64,000 bases of DNA from Anaeramoeba flamelloides (GCA_027625915.1 JANTQA010000070.1:14823001-14887000); one strand, 5' to 3'; counted from the stretch's first letter, positions 1 to 12,130 are shown. Notes: generated from the sequence alone by a model not told the origin. Numbers and translations: made by a program.

Positions 1-450
1 CCACGATTTTCTTATACAAAAAAATGAAGATCCTCAAACCTTCTTGATAAACAACTTTAAATCTAAATGATCGTTTTGTCAATGATTTTTGATCATTGAG
101 TTACGTTGAATTGGTACATTTTCGCCTCAAACAATTATTCGTTCCAACCCAATCCAGAGAAATATTAATAGACATATAAATTGGTTGTCTATTATAAAAT
201 TGTGTTTTTTGAAATAGAGAATTCTATTTTGATCAAAAGATCAAAATTAAAACTTCTCTTACTTCATTCGAGATATTTTTTTTGTAAAAAAATAATGAAA
301 AAAATTAAATTTTCTCATGAAAAGAAACCATTGAAATTACAGAAATCATGGAAACTTGATTGTATTTTTTGATCATTGTTTTGAAATTGTAAAAATCTGA
401 AATTTTGACAATTTAGGAAATTGAAGAACCAGATTAATTTTAGTATTTAT
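1..450 (-). repeat. Dispersed repeat, family P, cut by window edge
   Basis: This stretch matches the sequence around 3790-4200 in the same orientation, and 11700-11960 and 15480-15870 in the opposite one. Shared landmarks are the 'ttggttgtctattataaaat' block, the 'caatttcgatcattaag' type block and the 'aaatgatcgt..gccaatgatt' type block. There is no sustained reading frame. It is probably the middle part of the same long palindromic element described at 2722-5110, truncated by the start of the window. Confidence 0.6.
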
Positions 451-826
451 AGTACTACTGTTGGTATAATAGGAAAAACTCCCGATTTTTACATTTTTTT
501 TTATTATCACTTTTTTGGAAAGTTCAATTCCAATTTTTTTCAAAAAAAATTTAGAAAAAAAGAAAAATAATTATTGAAAAATTTCATTGAAAGATCTCAA
601 TGACAAAACAAAAGTTACTTGGAATGGAATAATATACCATTGAAATTCCAAGTAAATTAGATCTTGAGCCAGACAATAAAAAATATTATTTTTCCACACT
701 TTTGTTCTTTTATTTCTTTCGATTTATTTTTGATATGTAATTGTTTTGGAATTTTTTGTTTACAAGACCTATGGTTGCTAAACACATTCGTGTCATTCAA
801 TTCAGTTGCTAAAAAAAAATTTGTTC
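451..826. other. Intergenic AT-rich DNA
   Basis: I see no gene here. A short T-rich frame at 664-858 runs into the poly(A) tail of the adjacent LINE on the other strand and is not credible as a gene. Confidence 0.5.
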
Positions 827-2700
827 TTTTTTTTTTTTTTATTGAGGAAGAAGTGTAATTTACACTCTAGATGCCCTTATACTTGATTTCCTTTTAGAAA
901 TTTAAGCGCAAAATCATAGATTTCACGATTATTAACCAATGAAAATAAGAATAAACTGTTATTGTTTAAAATTAATTCATAGAGGTTTTTTTCATTTAAT
1001 TTATTCAGAAATATTAATCTATTATTTTCATAGGAAGGACATACCCACAAAAAATGATCAATATTTTCTATAACTTCCTTTTGTTTATACTTTAAACATA
1101 AAGGACAAAATTTATTTGAATTTTTATTAATTACATAGTAATATCTGTTTAAGCTATTGGTAAATGTAGTAAATTTTAGGATTGTTGAACTTGATGGATA
1201 GCTTAGATATTTTTGAGTTTTAAATAATGAATCTTGGTTTTTTAATATTGTGAAGTATTTTTGTGGAGTGTCGTCAAGTGCCTAGCTTTTTTTTAATTTT
1301 AGATTTAAATATAAAATTTAAGAAATTTTCTGTTTATTTCTAAAATTAAAAAAAAGCTAAAGGCGGTTTTCTAGAATTCAAAAGAATAGAGAAAAATCTT
1401 TGATTTTACTAAATTCTTTTAAATTCTGGAAAACCTAACGACATTTCAAGCTCTTGGAATTCAATAATTCATTGTATGTGTATTTATAGATTTCCTTTTT
1501 TAATTCAATTGAATCTTTTGAATTCCAGTTAATTTTGTTGTTGGTTCGTTGATTAAATTTTATTAATTTTTCTAAATAAGGAAGAGATAAATTTGCTATT
1601 TTTTTTTTGAAATTTGAATTTTTTTTTATTTACTTTAATTACCATATTTTCAATTTTAAATTCTGTTTTATAGATAAGAATTGGTGTATTTCTGTTTATT
1701 TTGCTTATTTCAGTAATGGTTGTATTAATCCAAGAATTTTTAGAATTTAAAGTTTTTATTTCATAATTAAAAATTTCTAATCCATATGTTAATTGACTTA
1801 ATATAAAAGATTTAAATAATCTGATTTTCAAATTATTATTGAGGGAATTGTTATTAAATAATTGTTTACAGTTATTAAATGTTTCTTTATCTTTTTTTAA
1901 ATTATAAACTATATGTGAAATTTTATCCAAATAGATGCCTAAATATTTAATCTTTTTTAAATCTTTTGAAATAACTGTTTTTTCTTTATTTGGTTTCAAT
2001 CCAAATTGAATTATAATTTCATTAATTGAATTTAATTTTTGGTTTAATTGTAATTTATTCCCTTTTATAATTAAGATTAAATCATCTGCAAACATTTGAC
2101 AATGGTATTTTAGAGATATTATTTTTAATAAGAGAAAATGTGAAATTAGAGCAAATAAAATAGGTGATAATGGGTCCCCTTGAAATATACCTAGACCTTC
2201 TCCTTGAAAATATTTTAGTAAAAATTTTGGAATAATTTTATTTAAAATAAATTTTTTTATTGTTTTTCTGATTATTTTAAAATTGATAGAATCAAATAAT
2301 TTTGCTATATCAATCATTATAATATATGTTTTATTATTTTCATTTTCATGATTTGATTTTATATTATTATAAGTATTTTTGAAATTTAAAACTGCAATTC
2401 GAGTATCATATTGTTTTCGAAATCCAAACTGTGATTTGTGAATAAATTCCCAACAAGGTTCAATTAGTTTATGTAACATTTTAAGAAATAATCTTGGTAA
2501 AATTTGATTAATTGAAATTGATCGATAATTCAAAGCTACTCCCTCATTTCCTTTTTTATGTATAAATAAAATTGATCTTTTTTTAATATATTCAATATTA
2601 TTCTTATTAGGATTAAATAGCCAATTATTAAATATTTTTTGAATTGCAATTAAATATTCTTCATAATTTTTATTTTCAATTTGGTCAAGGTTAAAAAAAG
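827..2700 (-). mobile_element. LINE retrotransposon L1 copy, 5'-truncated
   Basis: This is a non-LTR retrotransposon on the minus strand. Its 3' end is the T run at 827-840 (a poly(A) tail on the minus strand), followed by the same 3' sequence seen at the ends of the copies at 8708-11447 and 56329-58736. From there it reads back through the C-terminal CCHC-type zinc motif (about 1030-1120) and the reverse transcriptase. Alignment with the 56329 copy stops near 2690, so it is 5'-truncated and has lost its endonuclease. An unrelated repeat interrupts it at 1265-1446. I could not find a convincing target duplication. Confidence 0.85.
1265..1446. repeat. Repeat family B nested inside the LINE
   Basis: The LINE copy at 56329-58736 is continuous at this place (around 56756-56775), whereas here about 180 bp intervene between 'gtgaagtattttt' and 'caagctcttgg'. 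The insert begins 'agtgtcgtcaagtgcctag' and ends 'aacctaacgaca'. The same sequence style recurs at 25440-26010, 31650-32665 and 59400-59506. It contains a strong internal hairpin but no coding capacity. It is probably a small nonautonomous element. Confidence 0.65.
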
Positions 2701-2704
2701 ACAT
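1553..2704 (-). pseudogene. LINE reverse transcriptase, partial
   Basis: An open frame of about 380 residues carries the fingers and palm of a non-LTR reverse transcriptase. Visible landmarks, in order, are the KKRSILFIHKKGN block, the NYRSISI block, QFGFRK, the first catalytic aspartate in MIDIAKLFDS, the GIFQGDPLSPILFALI block, and the catalytic FADD box in MFADDLILI. FADD replaces the commoner YADD. The frame opens at an ATG at 2702-2704 that lies at or beyond the LINE truncation point, so it is a chance start. The C-terminal zinc region continues toward 870 but is separated by the nested repeat. No ORF1 and no endonuclease remain, so this copy cannot be autonomous. Confidence 0.85.
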
Positions 2705-2721
2705 TTTTTAACTCGAGTTGT

Positions 2722-5110
2722 CTCTCACCGTAACTCAAAATGACAAAGAAGGTTGCGAAAAAACAGCTTTTGGAGAAAATAACTTTTTAGGTTTAAGTGA
2801 CAAACCTGGAGACAATAATTAGGTGCTTCTTTGATTTATTTGTGATATGTGAGAGAAGATGAGAAGGTTTGCCACTTAAACCTAAAAGTTCAAAATGGAG
2901 AAAATTGGAAAATTTTGATGAATTATTGTTGAAAGATCCTTTTAATTTCCAAACAAAGAACAAATTGGTTAATAGGTCCGATAATGTGTTTGGTATTGTA
3001 TCAAATCCACTAAAATCCTCATTTTCCAAAAATCGAAAGATCATTTTTTCTCGATCTTTCACAATATTTTTTTTTTTAATAAAAAAAACTGACTAATTTT
3101 TGTAAAATTAATTTCTCAAAAGATACTTGAATGAAAAAAAAAACCAAATCTTTACCATAACACACCACTCCAATTTTCCTCGATACACCAATTGGGTTTT
3201 GAGAGAAACGATCCAAACGAAGAAAACTTTGACAAAGAAATATAAAAAAAACAATATTTTTTGTGTTTAACATGGATCATGTTGTTCCAAAAACAATTCT
3301 AGGAGACAATCTCCTCTTATTCATGGTGGGGAGATTTATTCAAGGAAAAACAGCAAGAACCAAATAAAAAACAAGAGAAACACTCAACCCCTTTTTTATG
3401 GATTAATCTGGTTTACAAATTACTAGAACAAAACAAGTAACCCAACATTCAAAAATCTTAGAGAATTATGATCTTCGAAAGTTAGAGTTGGAGTTGTTTT
3501 TTTGGACTGATCTTCGTTTTTTATAATGTTAAAAAATCGTGCTTATTTTTCTTTTTCATTTTTACCATCCTTAACAAGGGTGTTCGAGTTTACGTATCTC
3601 AAAATTTCAATTTCATTTTTGCATCTAAAAAAAATGGCATAAAATGATTTTTTGATCCAAATTGGAAAATATTTCAATGATCATTACTCTGTGTTTTAAA
3701 TGAGACTGGGTCAAAAGGTTTTGAGATAAATTGATCAATTGCAAGCGTAGTTCTTAAGGATCTTGAAAATGAAATTGAAAAATAATCACGATTTTTTAAC
3801 ATTAAAAAAACTCTCAACAATAATAAACTTTAAAGCTAAATGATCGTATTGCCAATGATTTTTGATCGTTGAGTTACTTTGAATTGTTACATTGTCTTCA
3901 CAAACCATACAACCATCCCAACCCAACTCTGAGAAATATTATAAGACATAGAAATTGGTTGTCTATTATAAAATTGTGTTTTTTTGAAATAGAAAATTCA
4001 ATTTCGATCATTAAGATTAAAATTTCAACTTTTCTTACTTCATTAAAGTTATTTTTTTGTAAAAACAAAGATAAGAATAAATTTTCTCAAGAAAGGAAAT
4101 CAACAGAAACCATGGAAACTTAAAAGTTTTTTTCGATCTTTGCTTCTAAATTGTAAAAATCCAGAGATTTTGACAATTTTCTAATTGAAGATCCACATTA
4201 ATGTAAGTTTTTTGATTGATTTGTTTCTCGGATTCCCAAAATAAAAAGGAACCAAAAAATAGATAACATATTTTTTAGTCTTCTATTGTAAATTTCACAG
4301 TTTATGATGAGATTTAATAACCCTTTTACGGTTTGTTGTGCAAAATAAAATTTCAGAATAGAAAATCAATTCCAGGGTCTTAATAATAATCAAGGTAGTG
4401 CTGGAACAAGCTGTATTAATTAACAAAGGCGGTTTGTGATTTTGGCTTTTTTTTTTTGGTTCTTTTTGCTTTGGTTCTTTTTGTTTTTCCTTGAATTAAA
4501 TCTCCCTCTCCATGACTAAGAGGAGAGTGTCTCCTCGAATTGTTTGTGGAACAGCATGATTCAGGTCAAACGTACTTGACATTTTTTTCTGTGCTTTTTT
4601 GATAAAATTTTTTTTGGTTTGGATCGTTTCTTTCAAAACACAATTGGTTGTATCAATACAAATTGGGTTGAAGTGATCTGGGAAAGTTTTTGAAGAATTT
4701 TTCATGAAAGGATCCTTTGGGAAATTTATTTGTTAAAATTAGTCAGTTTTTTGTTTTAATTAAAAAATTCAAAGTTGAAGAAAAAATGATCTTTCCTATT
4801 TTTTGGGAAATGAGCATTTTAGAAGATTTAGTCCAAATCCAAACAAGACTTTATCGGACAGTTTTCAAAATATATCTTTCTAGGTAAAATAACTAACAAT
4901 AAATCCAAATTTTTCACTTTTCTACTTTTTGACCTTTTAGGTGGGAATGACAAAATTGTCTCAACTTCTCTCACAATTCAATAAACGGAAACAAAAAAAC
5001 AGCAAAGAAAATTATTCACAAACATGGTCTAAATTTATGTCACTTTCTTTTAAAGTGAAATTTTCACAAAAGACGATTTTCGCAGCCTTCTTTGCAATTT
5101 CGAAACATCA
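2722..5110. repeat. Long palindromic (foldback) element, family P
   Basis: The left end (2722-3400, beginning near 'caaaatgacaaagaaggttg') is repeated in reverse complement at about 4380-5110 (ending 'gcagccttctttgcaatttc'). The two arms of about 0.7 kb enclose a middle that also folds on itself. The same arm plus middle is present once more at 14545-16085, in reverse complement to 3560-5110. No frame is conserved between copies, so this looks like a nonautonomous foldback-type element. Short frames inside it (for example 4496-4705 and 4941-5150) are by-products. Confidence 0.65.
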
Positions 5111-5137
5111 CAGAAATCAAAGAAATCACAGAAATCA
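5103..5137. repeat. 9-bp tandem repeat (ATCACAGAA type)
   Basis: Several near-perfect copies of 'atcacagaa/atcaaagaa' lie in tandem. The same 9-mer, reverse complemented as 'tttctgtga', is tandem at 15541-15590 in the matching position of the related repeat, and independently at 44336-44393. Confidence 0.7.
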
Positions 5138-5704
5138 TAAAAACGAGTAGAGATTAATTTAGTTGAAAAAGTGACGTTTTTTACTTCTTAGATCTTACTT
5201 AATAAAAAATTATGTGTGAATTACCAAGCGTCAGAATCCTCTTTTTTCACACACTACATCAAATTTTCAATTACAAAGCTAGTCTTTCAAATGCTATAAG
5301 GTATGTTCATAACATTTACAGAATTTGGTTTGTGTAGATTTGTTTTTATTGAATATTTTGATTTGTAAATCAGAAAGAAATATTGATCTCAAAAAGATTG
5401 AAAATTTTTTGATTGACATATTCCATTAAAACAAATTCTCAAAATGAAATTGAATGAATTTTAAGCAAACAGCCATAAATTTTTTGAAAAAAAAAGAAAC
5501 ATTTCACAAAATCTCAGACAAAATGGATAATTGAGATCCAAATTTTGTTTTATAAACAAGGTTTGGATTCTTGTTAAATATTGACTAGGCAAATCATCAA
5601 AAAAAATTATTTACAGCATCCACATTTCAGTCAACAAATTTTGTGGTTTTGACTTTTCATTTTTTTTTTTTATTTCAAACTCTAATCCTAAACCCTCCAT
5701 TTTG
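5138..5704. other. Upstream region of the DUF4291 gene
   Basis: No gene is visible. The last 60 bases before the start codon are T-rich and then pyrimidine- and A-rich ('aaaccctccattttg'), consistent with a short leader. I see no recognisable promoter box. Confidence 0.4.
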
Positions 5705-6421
5705 ATGACTGAAACTGTAAATTGTCCAACATTTAAAGGACAATTTGACCAGGAAGGGGTTTATGTCTACCAAGCATTTTGTGATGAAATTGCAGATTAT
5801 GCTGTAGATAATCAAAAGTTTGGTGGAAAAGCTTATAAAACCAATCGTATGACTTGGATTAAACCATCATTTGCGTGGGTGCTCTATCGTTCAGGGTATG
5901 GTCGAAAACACAGCCAAAACCGTATTTTAAAAATCAAAATCTCTCATGAAACACTTGCATATTTACTTAGCAAATGTAAATGCAAAGATGGAGGATCTGG
6001 AATTCTTGGTAGAGTCCAATGGGATCCTGCCCGTGATTTGTTTTCACCAGAACCAAAATCTAATGAACCTAGAAAAATCTTAAAGGAACGTGCAATACAA
6101 ATCGGAATAGCAGGGAAATTGTCCCTTTATTATAATAAAAATATTATTTCAATTACTGACGTCACTGAACTTTCACACCAAGTACATATTGCTCATTTAC
6201 TTTTGAAAAAGGGAAAGAAAAAACGAAAGCTTTTACGGAAATATAATGTGAAAAAAGATCAATCAAATTGTCTTTCAATGGAATCTTTATTACAATTTCT
6301 ACCAACTGAACAAGCTTATATTCCAAAATGCTCAGAAGATGTTTTAAAAGAATTAGGAATGTTATCAGGAGAGACTTCCAAAATGATTAACAGTTTAGGG
6401 AAAGGAAAAATAAGAAAATAA
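5705..6421 (+). CDS. DUF4291 family protein
   Basis: A 238-residue protein that matches the DUF4291 family over nearly its whole length. Family signatures are visible in order: VYQAFCDEIADYAV (about residues 21-34), the block RMTWIKPSFAWVLYRSGY (about 48-65), RVQWDPARDL (about 103-112), then RAIQIGIAGK and the ITDVTEL segment. The family is common in bacteria and scattered in fungi and protists, and its biochemical role is not established. I start at the ATG at 5705, since nothing upstream is conserved. The body is less AT-biased than the flanking DNA and uses fewer homopolymers. It is intronless and lies between two large repeat blocks, which would fit lateral acquisition. The last 60 residues are lysine-rich and not part of the core. 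No key conserved block is missing, so the gene looks intact. Confidence 0.9.
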   Translation: MTETVNCPTFKGQFDQEGVYVYQAFCDEIADYAVDNQKFGGKAYKTNRMTWIKPSFAWVLYRSGYGRKHSQNRILKIKISHETLAYLLSKCKCKDGGSGILGRVQWDPARDLFSPEPKSNEPRKILKERAIQIGIAGKLSLYYNKNIISITDVTELSHQVHIAHLLLKKGKKKRKLLRKYNVKKDQSNCLSMESLLQFLPTEQAYIPKCSEDVLKELGMLSGETSKMINSLGKGKIRK

Positions 6422-6889
6422 AAAAATCCTGTAAATGATGATTTGAAGAACAATTACTCTCATCAGAAGTCCTCTAATAGGAACCGTTTTGATTTACAGT
6501 TTACTTAAATCTTTTATTTTCATTTCATTATGTTTTGTTTTCTTCTTCGTGTGGATTGAAAAGGTTTTTTTTTTTTTTTTTGTGCCTTGCACATCATATT
6601 CACTGTAACTTTGACTTGGATTTAATTTTTACAAGTTTTGAAAGTATCCAACATGACGTGAATTATCATCAATAAATTGAAATATTGGATTTTAAAATCA
6701 AAATAATTACTGTTGTTTTCAATTTCAATTATTCCTTTTGTTTGTATTTGAGAAATTGAAACAATTACTTTATGCTTTACGGGTTTGATAAAATTGACAG
6801 ATCAAATCTAAAAAATATTTGAATCGTGAAACATATATAAGTACTACGTACCGGATTTATATATTTGTATAAAAAGCTTTTGTTCAGAT
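6422..6889. other. Intergenic, no gene seen
   Basis: This is the 3' region of the DUF4291 gene. It holds AT-rich sequence with a long T run at 6565-6582 and no frame or RNA that I can support. Confidence 0.4.
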
Positions 6890-7511
6890 CTCCATTTGAA
6901 TTGTGAAAATAGGTATCTTTAAAATATTCTCCAATTTGGATCAAAAAATTATTTCATGTCATTTTTTAGATTGAAAATTTACCAAGAAATTTTGAGATAC
7001 CTGAACTCGAATACCTTGTTAAGGATCGTGAAAATGAAAAATTAAATAATCACGATTACTTTCTATTAAAAACACTTCTCAACAATCAAACATCTTTCAA
7101 TCTAAATGATCTTATTGCCAAAGATTTGTTGATCATTAGGTTAGTTTGTTTTGTTACATTGTATCCACAAACCATACAACCGTCCCAACCCTACTCTGAA
7201 AAATATTATAAGACATAGAAATTGATTTTCTATTATAAAATTGTCTTTTTTTAAGAAATAGAAAATTCAATTTCGATCATTAAGATTAAAATTTCAACTT
7301 TTTTTACTTCAATTACTGTATTCAAAATAAAACGTGCAAAAAAATTTAATCCAAGTTTCAAAATAAAAAGCTTGTTTTTTTGTTATAGAAGACCTATACA
7401 TTAACCAATCAAAGAAACCAATAATAAACAATTTATAAATATGGTATTGGCTTCAAAAAGATCTTTATATAAAAAATTCTAAAAATTGTTGATATTTTCC
7501 TAAAAAAAATA

Positions 7512-7960
7512 CAGCTGTTCCAAGGCTACCATAAAATTTTAAATAAAACACAATTAATTTTTCTATTCTGATTTTCCATTTTCAAAAAATTCGGAAATAA
7601 GAGTTATTATTCAAAAAAAAAATTTCAATAAATGAGCAATTATTCAAATTTTGAAACCTCAAAAAAAAAAAATTCAAGATCACATGAAACTTAAAAATTA
7701 TTGGTCCACAAGAGCCCCAAAAAATATCAAGATTGACTGATCTTTATAAATTTACCTTTTTTGAACAATATTTTTTTGTGTTTCATGTGATCTTCAAAAA
7801 TTTTTTACTTGATGTTTCAAAATTTGAATAAAAGCTCATTTATTGAAATTTTTTTTTCTGAATAATAACTCTTATTTCCAAATTTTTTGAAAATAGAAAA
7901 TCAGAATAGAAAAATTAATTGTGTTTTATTTAAAATTTTATGGTAGACTTGGAAAAACTG
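7512..7960. mobile_element. 449-bp MITE with TA target duplication
   Basis: The ends are inverted repeats: 'CAGCTGTTCCAAGGCTACCA' on the left and its counterpart ending 'GGTAGACTTGGAAAAACTG' on the right. They continue inward through matching 'aaaacacaattaatttttct' arms of about 190 bp. The element is flanked on both sides by TA (7510-7511 and 7961-7962), as expected for Tc1/mariner/pogo-type nonautonomous elements. The centre is A/T-rich and noncoding. Confidence 0.75.
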
Positions 7961-8149
7961 TATGGTATTGGTTTCTTAAAAAATCTATTATCAAAAAGAA
8001 AATTCTTAAAAAAAAAAGATCAAACCGGAAAATATATCTCTAAAAATAGAGTAAATTTTATGAAAATTTTTAATTATCCAAAAAAAAACAAAAATTTTAA
8101 AAAAATTAAGAATATGATGGAAAATTTTCAACTATTTGCATTAATAATT

Positions 8150-8665
8150 TAAATTTTACAGAAAATAACCAGATCTTTACTTCAAAATTGATTTGAACTC
8201 AGGTATACTATTTGGTAGTAGATTGGATGTTGCCTTGATACAAGAAGATAAAAAAGCACGGATAATATTTTGAAACACGGATTATAGTCTTTGGGTATGC
8301 ATTATTTTGATCACTATAAATTTTTTTTTGCAATTTCATAAAAAAGATCAAAAAATAGAATCAAGTTTATACATGGTTTCTATGATTACTGTGATTTCAT
8401 TACTAATATTTGTTCTGGGATATTTTTTCTGTTATTTCAATTCTTTAAAAATTTAATTTTAGTATTGGTTTTCTCAAACAAATAACTCTACAATGATCAA
8501 AACAATGCATGCACAAAGACTATAATCGGTGTTTCATTATATTAGCTGTGCTTTTTAATATTCTTGTTCCAAGGCAACACCCAATCAATTAACAAATAGT
8601 ATACCTAAGTTCAAATCAATTTTGAGAGTAAACAGCTTGATCTTTTCAGTAAAATTTAAATTAGG
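8150..8665. repeat. Palindromic element about 515 bp
   Basis: The left arm begins 'taaattttac' and contains 'ttgatttgaactcaggtata'. The right arm contains its near-perfect complement ('tatacctaagttcaaatcaa') and ends 'gtaaaattta'. Internal blocks such as 'ttgccttgatacaagaa' and 'ttcttgttccaaggcaa' also pair. There is no coding frame. This is a foldback or MITE-like element sitting in the loop of the larger palindrome. Confidence 0.65.
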
Positions 8666-8708
8666 AATACAATTTGTTGCAAATTTTTCATAATATTATC
8701 CATTTTTG

Positions 8709-9125
8709 AATAGTTATGGTGAAAAAAAGACCAAAGGTGGTTTACAAATATTATTTAAAAAAATTTATGAAAAGTTTATTTCTGAAATCCAATATCCAGA
8801 TCAAGATATCCAGATAATTAGTTTCACAGATATTATCTTTATTAATTTATACTTCAGAGAAGACAGAAAAAATGAGTTTGGTAAAATTATCCAGAAATTA
8901 GTAGTTCAATATCATAATTTCAAAACAGTTATTCTGGGAGATTTTAATCATACCGAAATGGAAATAATGAAAAATTTCCAATTAAAAAATTTCAAAATAA
9001 TTCCAAATACATCAAATAGCAGAACACATAATATTGACCATATCTTAATCAATTTTAAAAATAATTTTATTTTAAAAAAATTCAAAAAACAATACAAAAT
9101 AGATTATCAGACCATAAAATGTTAA
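8709..9125 (+). pseudogene. LINE AP-endonuclease-like domain, partial
   Basis: The frame holds the C-terminal two thirds of an exonuclease-endonuclease-phosphatase type domain. Visible are GGLQILF, the INLYF strand, the ILGDFN motif (with metal/active-site Asp and Asn) and NIDHILI. The final SDHK motif is present in the DNA near 9106-9120 but in another frame, so there is a frameshift just before the frame ends. The matching place in the copy at 56329-58736 reads LSDHKMI correctly. The N-terminal catalytic block is missing because the insertion is 5'-truncated. Confidence 0.75.
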
Positions 9126-9524
9126 TTAATAATCTTGCCTTAAAAAACAGATTGGAATATTAAAAAAAAATATAGAATTTCAAATCAGAATACTTATCAA
9201 AAATTATTTACTAATTACTTTTCAGAAAAAAATTTTCTTTTTAGATATCACTACAATAAAAAATTTCAAAAATAAATTCATTCAGTTCAAAGATATAATT
9301 TATAAAGAAGAAAAAAACAGATTACGAAATCGCTCCATTAATAAAAAAATCTCTTGTCTAACCCAAATTTAATTCATCGAATCAAAAAAATAAATAAAGT
9401 AGCTTGGAATAAATTTCTTAATGAAATAAATTTAGAATTTAATCAAAAAAAGAACTTTTGGAAAAAAAATAAATTTAATAAGGTCTAAAAAAAATGAAAA
9501 TGATTTTAAACAATAAAAATATGA

Positions 9525-10715
9525 TTGAAGAGTATTTTGGTCATATTAAAAAAAAATTCAATTGAAACAAATCAAAAAATTTTAGATTATATAAAAAATC
9601 TTAAAATAAATAATTTAAAAGAGTCAAAAATTTATATTTATTTTCCAATGGAAAAAATTAAAAATACTATTAAAAATTTAAAAAACAAATTAGTGAAAGG
9701 ATTTCAAAAAACTGAGAATTTAAAATTTAACATTGATGGAGAAAATTTTCTAGATATTGAACCAATTGAGAACAAAAATTATAAAAAATTTCTAATTACA
9801 ATACAAAATATATTTAATAATTGGTTAACTAACCCTAATGATAAAACTATTGAATATATCAAAAAAAGATCAATTTTGTTTATTCATAAAAAGGGAAATG
9901 AAGGAGTCGCTTTAAATTATCGACCTATTTCAATTAATCAAAGTCTACCAAGATTATTTCTTAAAATGCTATATAAACTTATTGAGCCTTATTGGGAATT
10001 TATTCATAAAGCACAGTTTGGCTTTCGAAAAAAATTTGATTCTCGGGTTGCGGTATTAAACTTTTTAAATATTTACAATCAGATAAAAACAAATAATGAA
10101 AATAAAAATGATAAAACTCATATTATAATGATTGATATAGCAAAATGCTTTGACTCAATCAGTTTTAAAATAATTAGGAAAACAATAAAAAAGTTTATTT
10201 TAAATCAAATTATTCAAAAATTTTTAGTAAAATATTATCAAGGTGAAGGACTCGGTATATTCCAAGGGGATCCCTTATCACCGATTATATTTACTCTTAT
10301 TTCACATTTTCTATTATTAAAAATAATACCATTAACAAATCATTGTCAAATGTTTGTAGATGATTTAATTTTAATCATAAAAGGGAATATGAATCAAATA
10401 AATGAAAAATTAAATGCTATATATCAAGTAATTGTCCAATTTGGATTAAAACCTAATGAAGACAAAACAGAAATTACTCAAGATTTATCAAAAATTAAAT
10501 ATTTGGGAATTTATTTTGAAAAAATTTCACATTTAGTCTATAACCTAAAAAAGGCAAAAGAAACTTATAATAGTTATAAACAATTATTCAATAATAATTT
10601 ATTAACAAATAATTTAAAAATAAGATTATTTAAATCTTTTATATTCAGTCAATTAACATATGGATTAGAAATATATAATTATAAAATAGCAACCCTAAAC
10701 TATTTAAACTCTTAG
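9525..10715 (+). pseudogene. LINE reverse transcriptase
   Basis: An open stretch of about 395 codons covers the linker and the reverse transcriptase. Motifs include KKRSILFIHKKGNEGVAL, NYRPISI, QFGFRKK, MIDIAKCFDS (first catalytic Asp), GIFQGDPLSPIIFTLI and the polymerase box MFVDDLILI. That box reads FVDD here, against FADD in the sister copies. No true ATG marks the left end; upstream linker sequence continues in other frames from about 9130. A TAG at 10713-10715 ends the frame. Beyond it the DNA still encodes the thumb and the zinc motif CPLC...DHF...C (about 11160-11235), with further frame changes. Confidence 0.85.
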
Positions 10716-12130
10716 ATTAATACATGTATTACTGAAATCTGCAAAATAAACAGAAACACACCAATTCTTATTTATAAAACAGAATTTAAATTCGAAAATT
10801 TGGTAATATCAATCAATAAAAAAGAAATTCAAATTCAAAAATAAATTAAAAGAATTATCTCTACCCTATCTGGAAAAATTAATAAAATTTAATCAAAGAA
10901 TAAACAATAAAATTAACTGGAAGTCGGAGAGTTTAAACCTTCTTAAAAAGGAAATTTATAATTATAATTATAATGAGTTGTTGAATTCTACCAGTTGGAA
11001 GGTACAAAAAATATTTCGCAATAATTAAAAACCAAAAAAAATTTATTTATTAATCAAAGATATTTAAGTTATCCATCAAGTTCAACAATTCTAAAATTCA
11101 GAACATTTACCAACTGCTTAAATAGATATTATTATGTAATAAATAAAAATTCAAATAAATTTTGTCCTTTATGTTTAAAATATGAACATAAGGAAATAAT
11201 AGAAAATATTGATCACTTTTTATGGGTATGTCCTTCCTATGAAAAAGATAGATTAATTTTTCTGAAAAAGTTAAAAAAATTAAATTTTAATGAAATAATT
11301 TTAAATTATGATAGTTTGAAATTATTTTCAATAATTAATAATCGTGAAATCTATGATTTTACGCTTAAATTTCTGAAAGGGAATTTAAGTAAAAGGGCAC
11401 TTAGAGTGTAATCTACACTTCCTCCTCAATAAAAAAAAAAAAAAAAAAATATTATCCATTTTTTCAGAGATCTTGATTTTTTGATTGCACATATTTTCGT
11501 TAAAATTTACTCTATTTTTAGAGAGAAATTTTAGGCAATTTGATCTTTTATTTTTTCGAATTTCTTTTGAAATAATAGAACTTTTTGAAATCAATACCAT
11601 ATTTGTTAAGGGTTTTATTATTGGTTTCTTTGATCGGTTGATGTACAGATGTTCTATAACAAAAAAACAAGCTTTTTATTTTGAAACTTGGATTAAATTT
11701 TTTTGAACGTTTTATTTTGAATACAGTAATTGAAGTAAGAAAAGTTGAAATTTTAATCTTAATGATCGAAATTGAATTTTCTATTTCAACAAAGCACAAT
11801 TTTATAATAGACAACCAATATCTATGACTTATTATATTTTTCAAAGTTGGGTTCGAATGTCTATATGGTTTGTGCTAACAATCTAACAATTCAAAGTAAC
11901 CTAATGATCAAAAAAATCCTAACAATGTAATCTTCGAGAGTTAGAGTTTATTATTGAGAGTTTTTTTAATGGTAGAAAATTTAGGTTTATTTTAATTTTT
12001 CATTCTCAAGTTCGTTTGTAAGGTTTTCGAGTTCAGGTATCTCAAAATTTCTTGGTAAATTTTCAATCTAAAAAATGAAATGAAATAATTTTTTGATCCA
12101 AATTGGAGTATATTTTTAAAAATCATCCCT

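Larger units (their letters stand above)
8708..11447 (+). mobile_element. LINE retrotransposon L2 copy with 16-bp target duplication
   Basis: This is the most complete of the three copies of this LINE family. It runs from a truncated AP-endonuclease-like domain, through the reverse transcriptase and the C-terminal zinc motif, to a poly(A) tail at 11429-11448. The 16-bp sequence AATATTATCCATTTTT is found immediately before it (8692-8707) and again immediately after the tail (11448-11463), which marks target-primed insertion and fixes both ends. It is 5'-truncated inside the endonuclease. Several stops and frame changes break it. Confidence 0.9.
6890..12130. repeat. Large palindromic element with nested insertions
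   Basis: The segment 6890-7480 (beginning near 'caatttggatcaaaaaatta', with the 'ttgttaaggatcgtgaaaat' block) reappears in reverse complement at about 11560-12130. The adjacent block 7961-8110 reappears in reverse complement at 11470-11640. So 6890-12130 is one foldback-type element. Its left arm has been split by the MITE at 7512-7960. Its loop has received the foldback at 8150-8665 and the LINE at 8708-11447. Without these insertions the element would be roughly 1.5 kb. It shares its outer sequence with family P. Confidence 0.6.
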
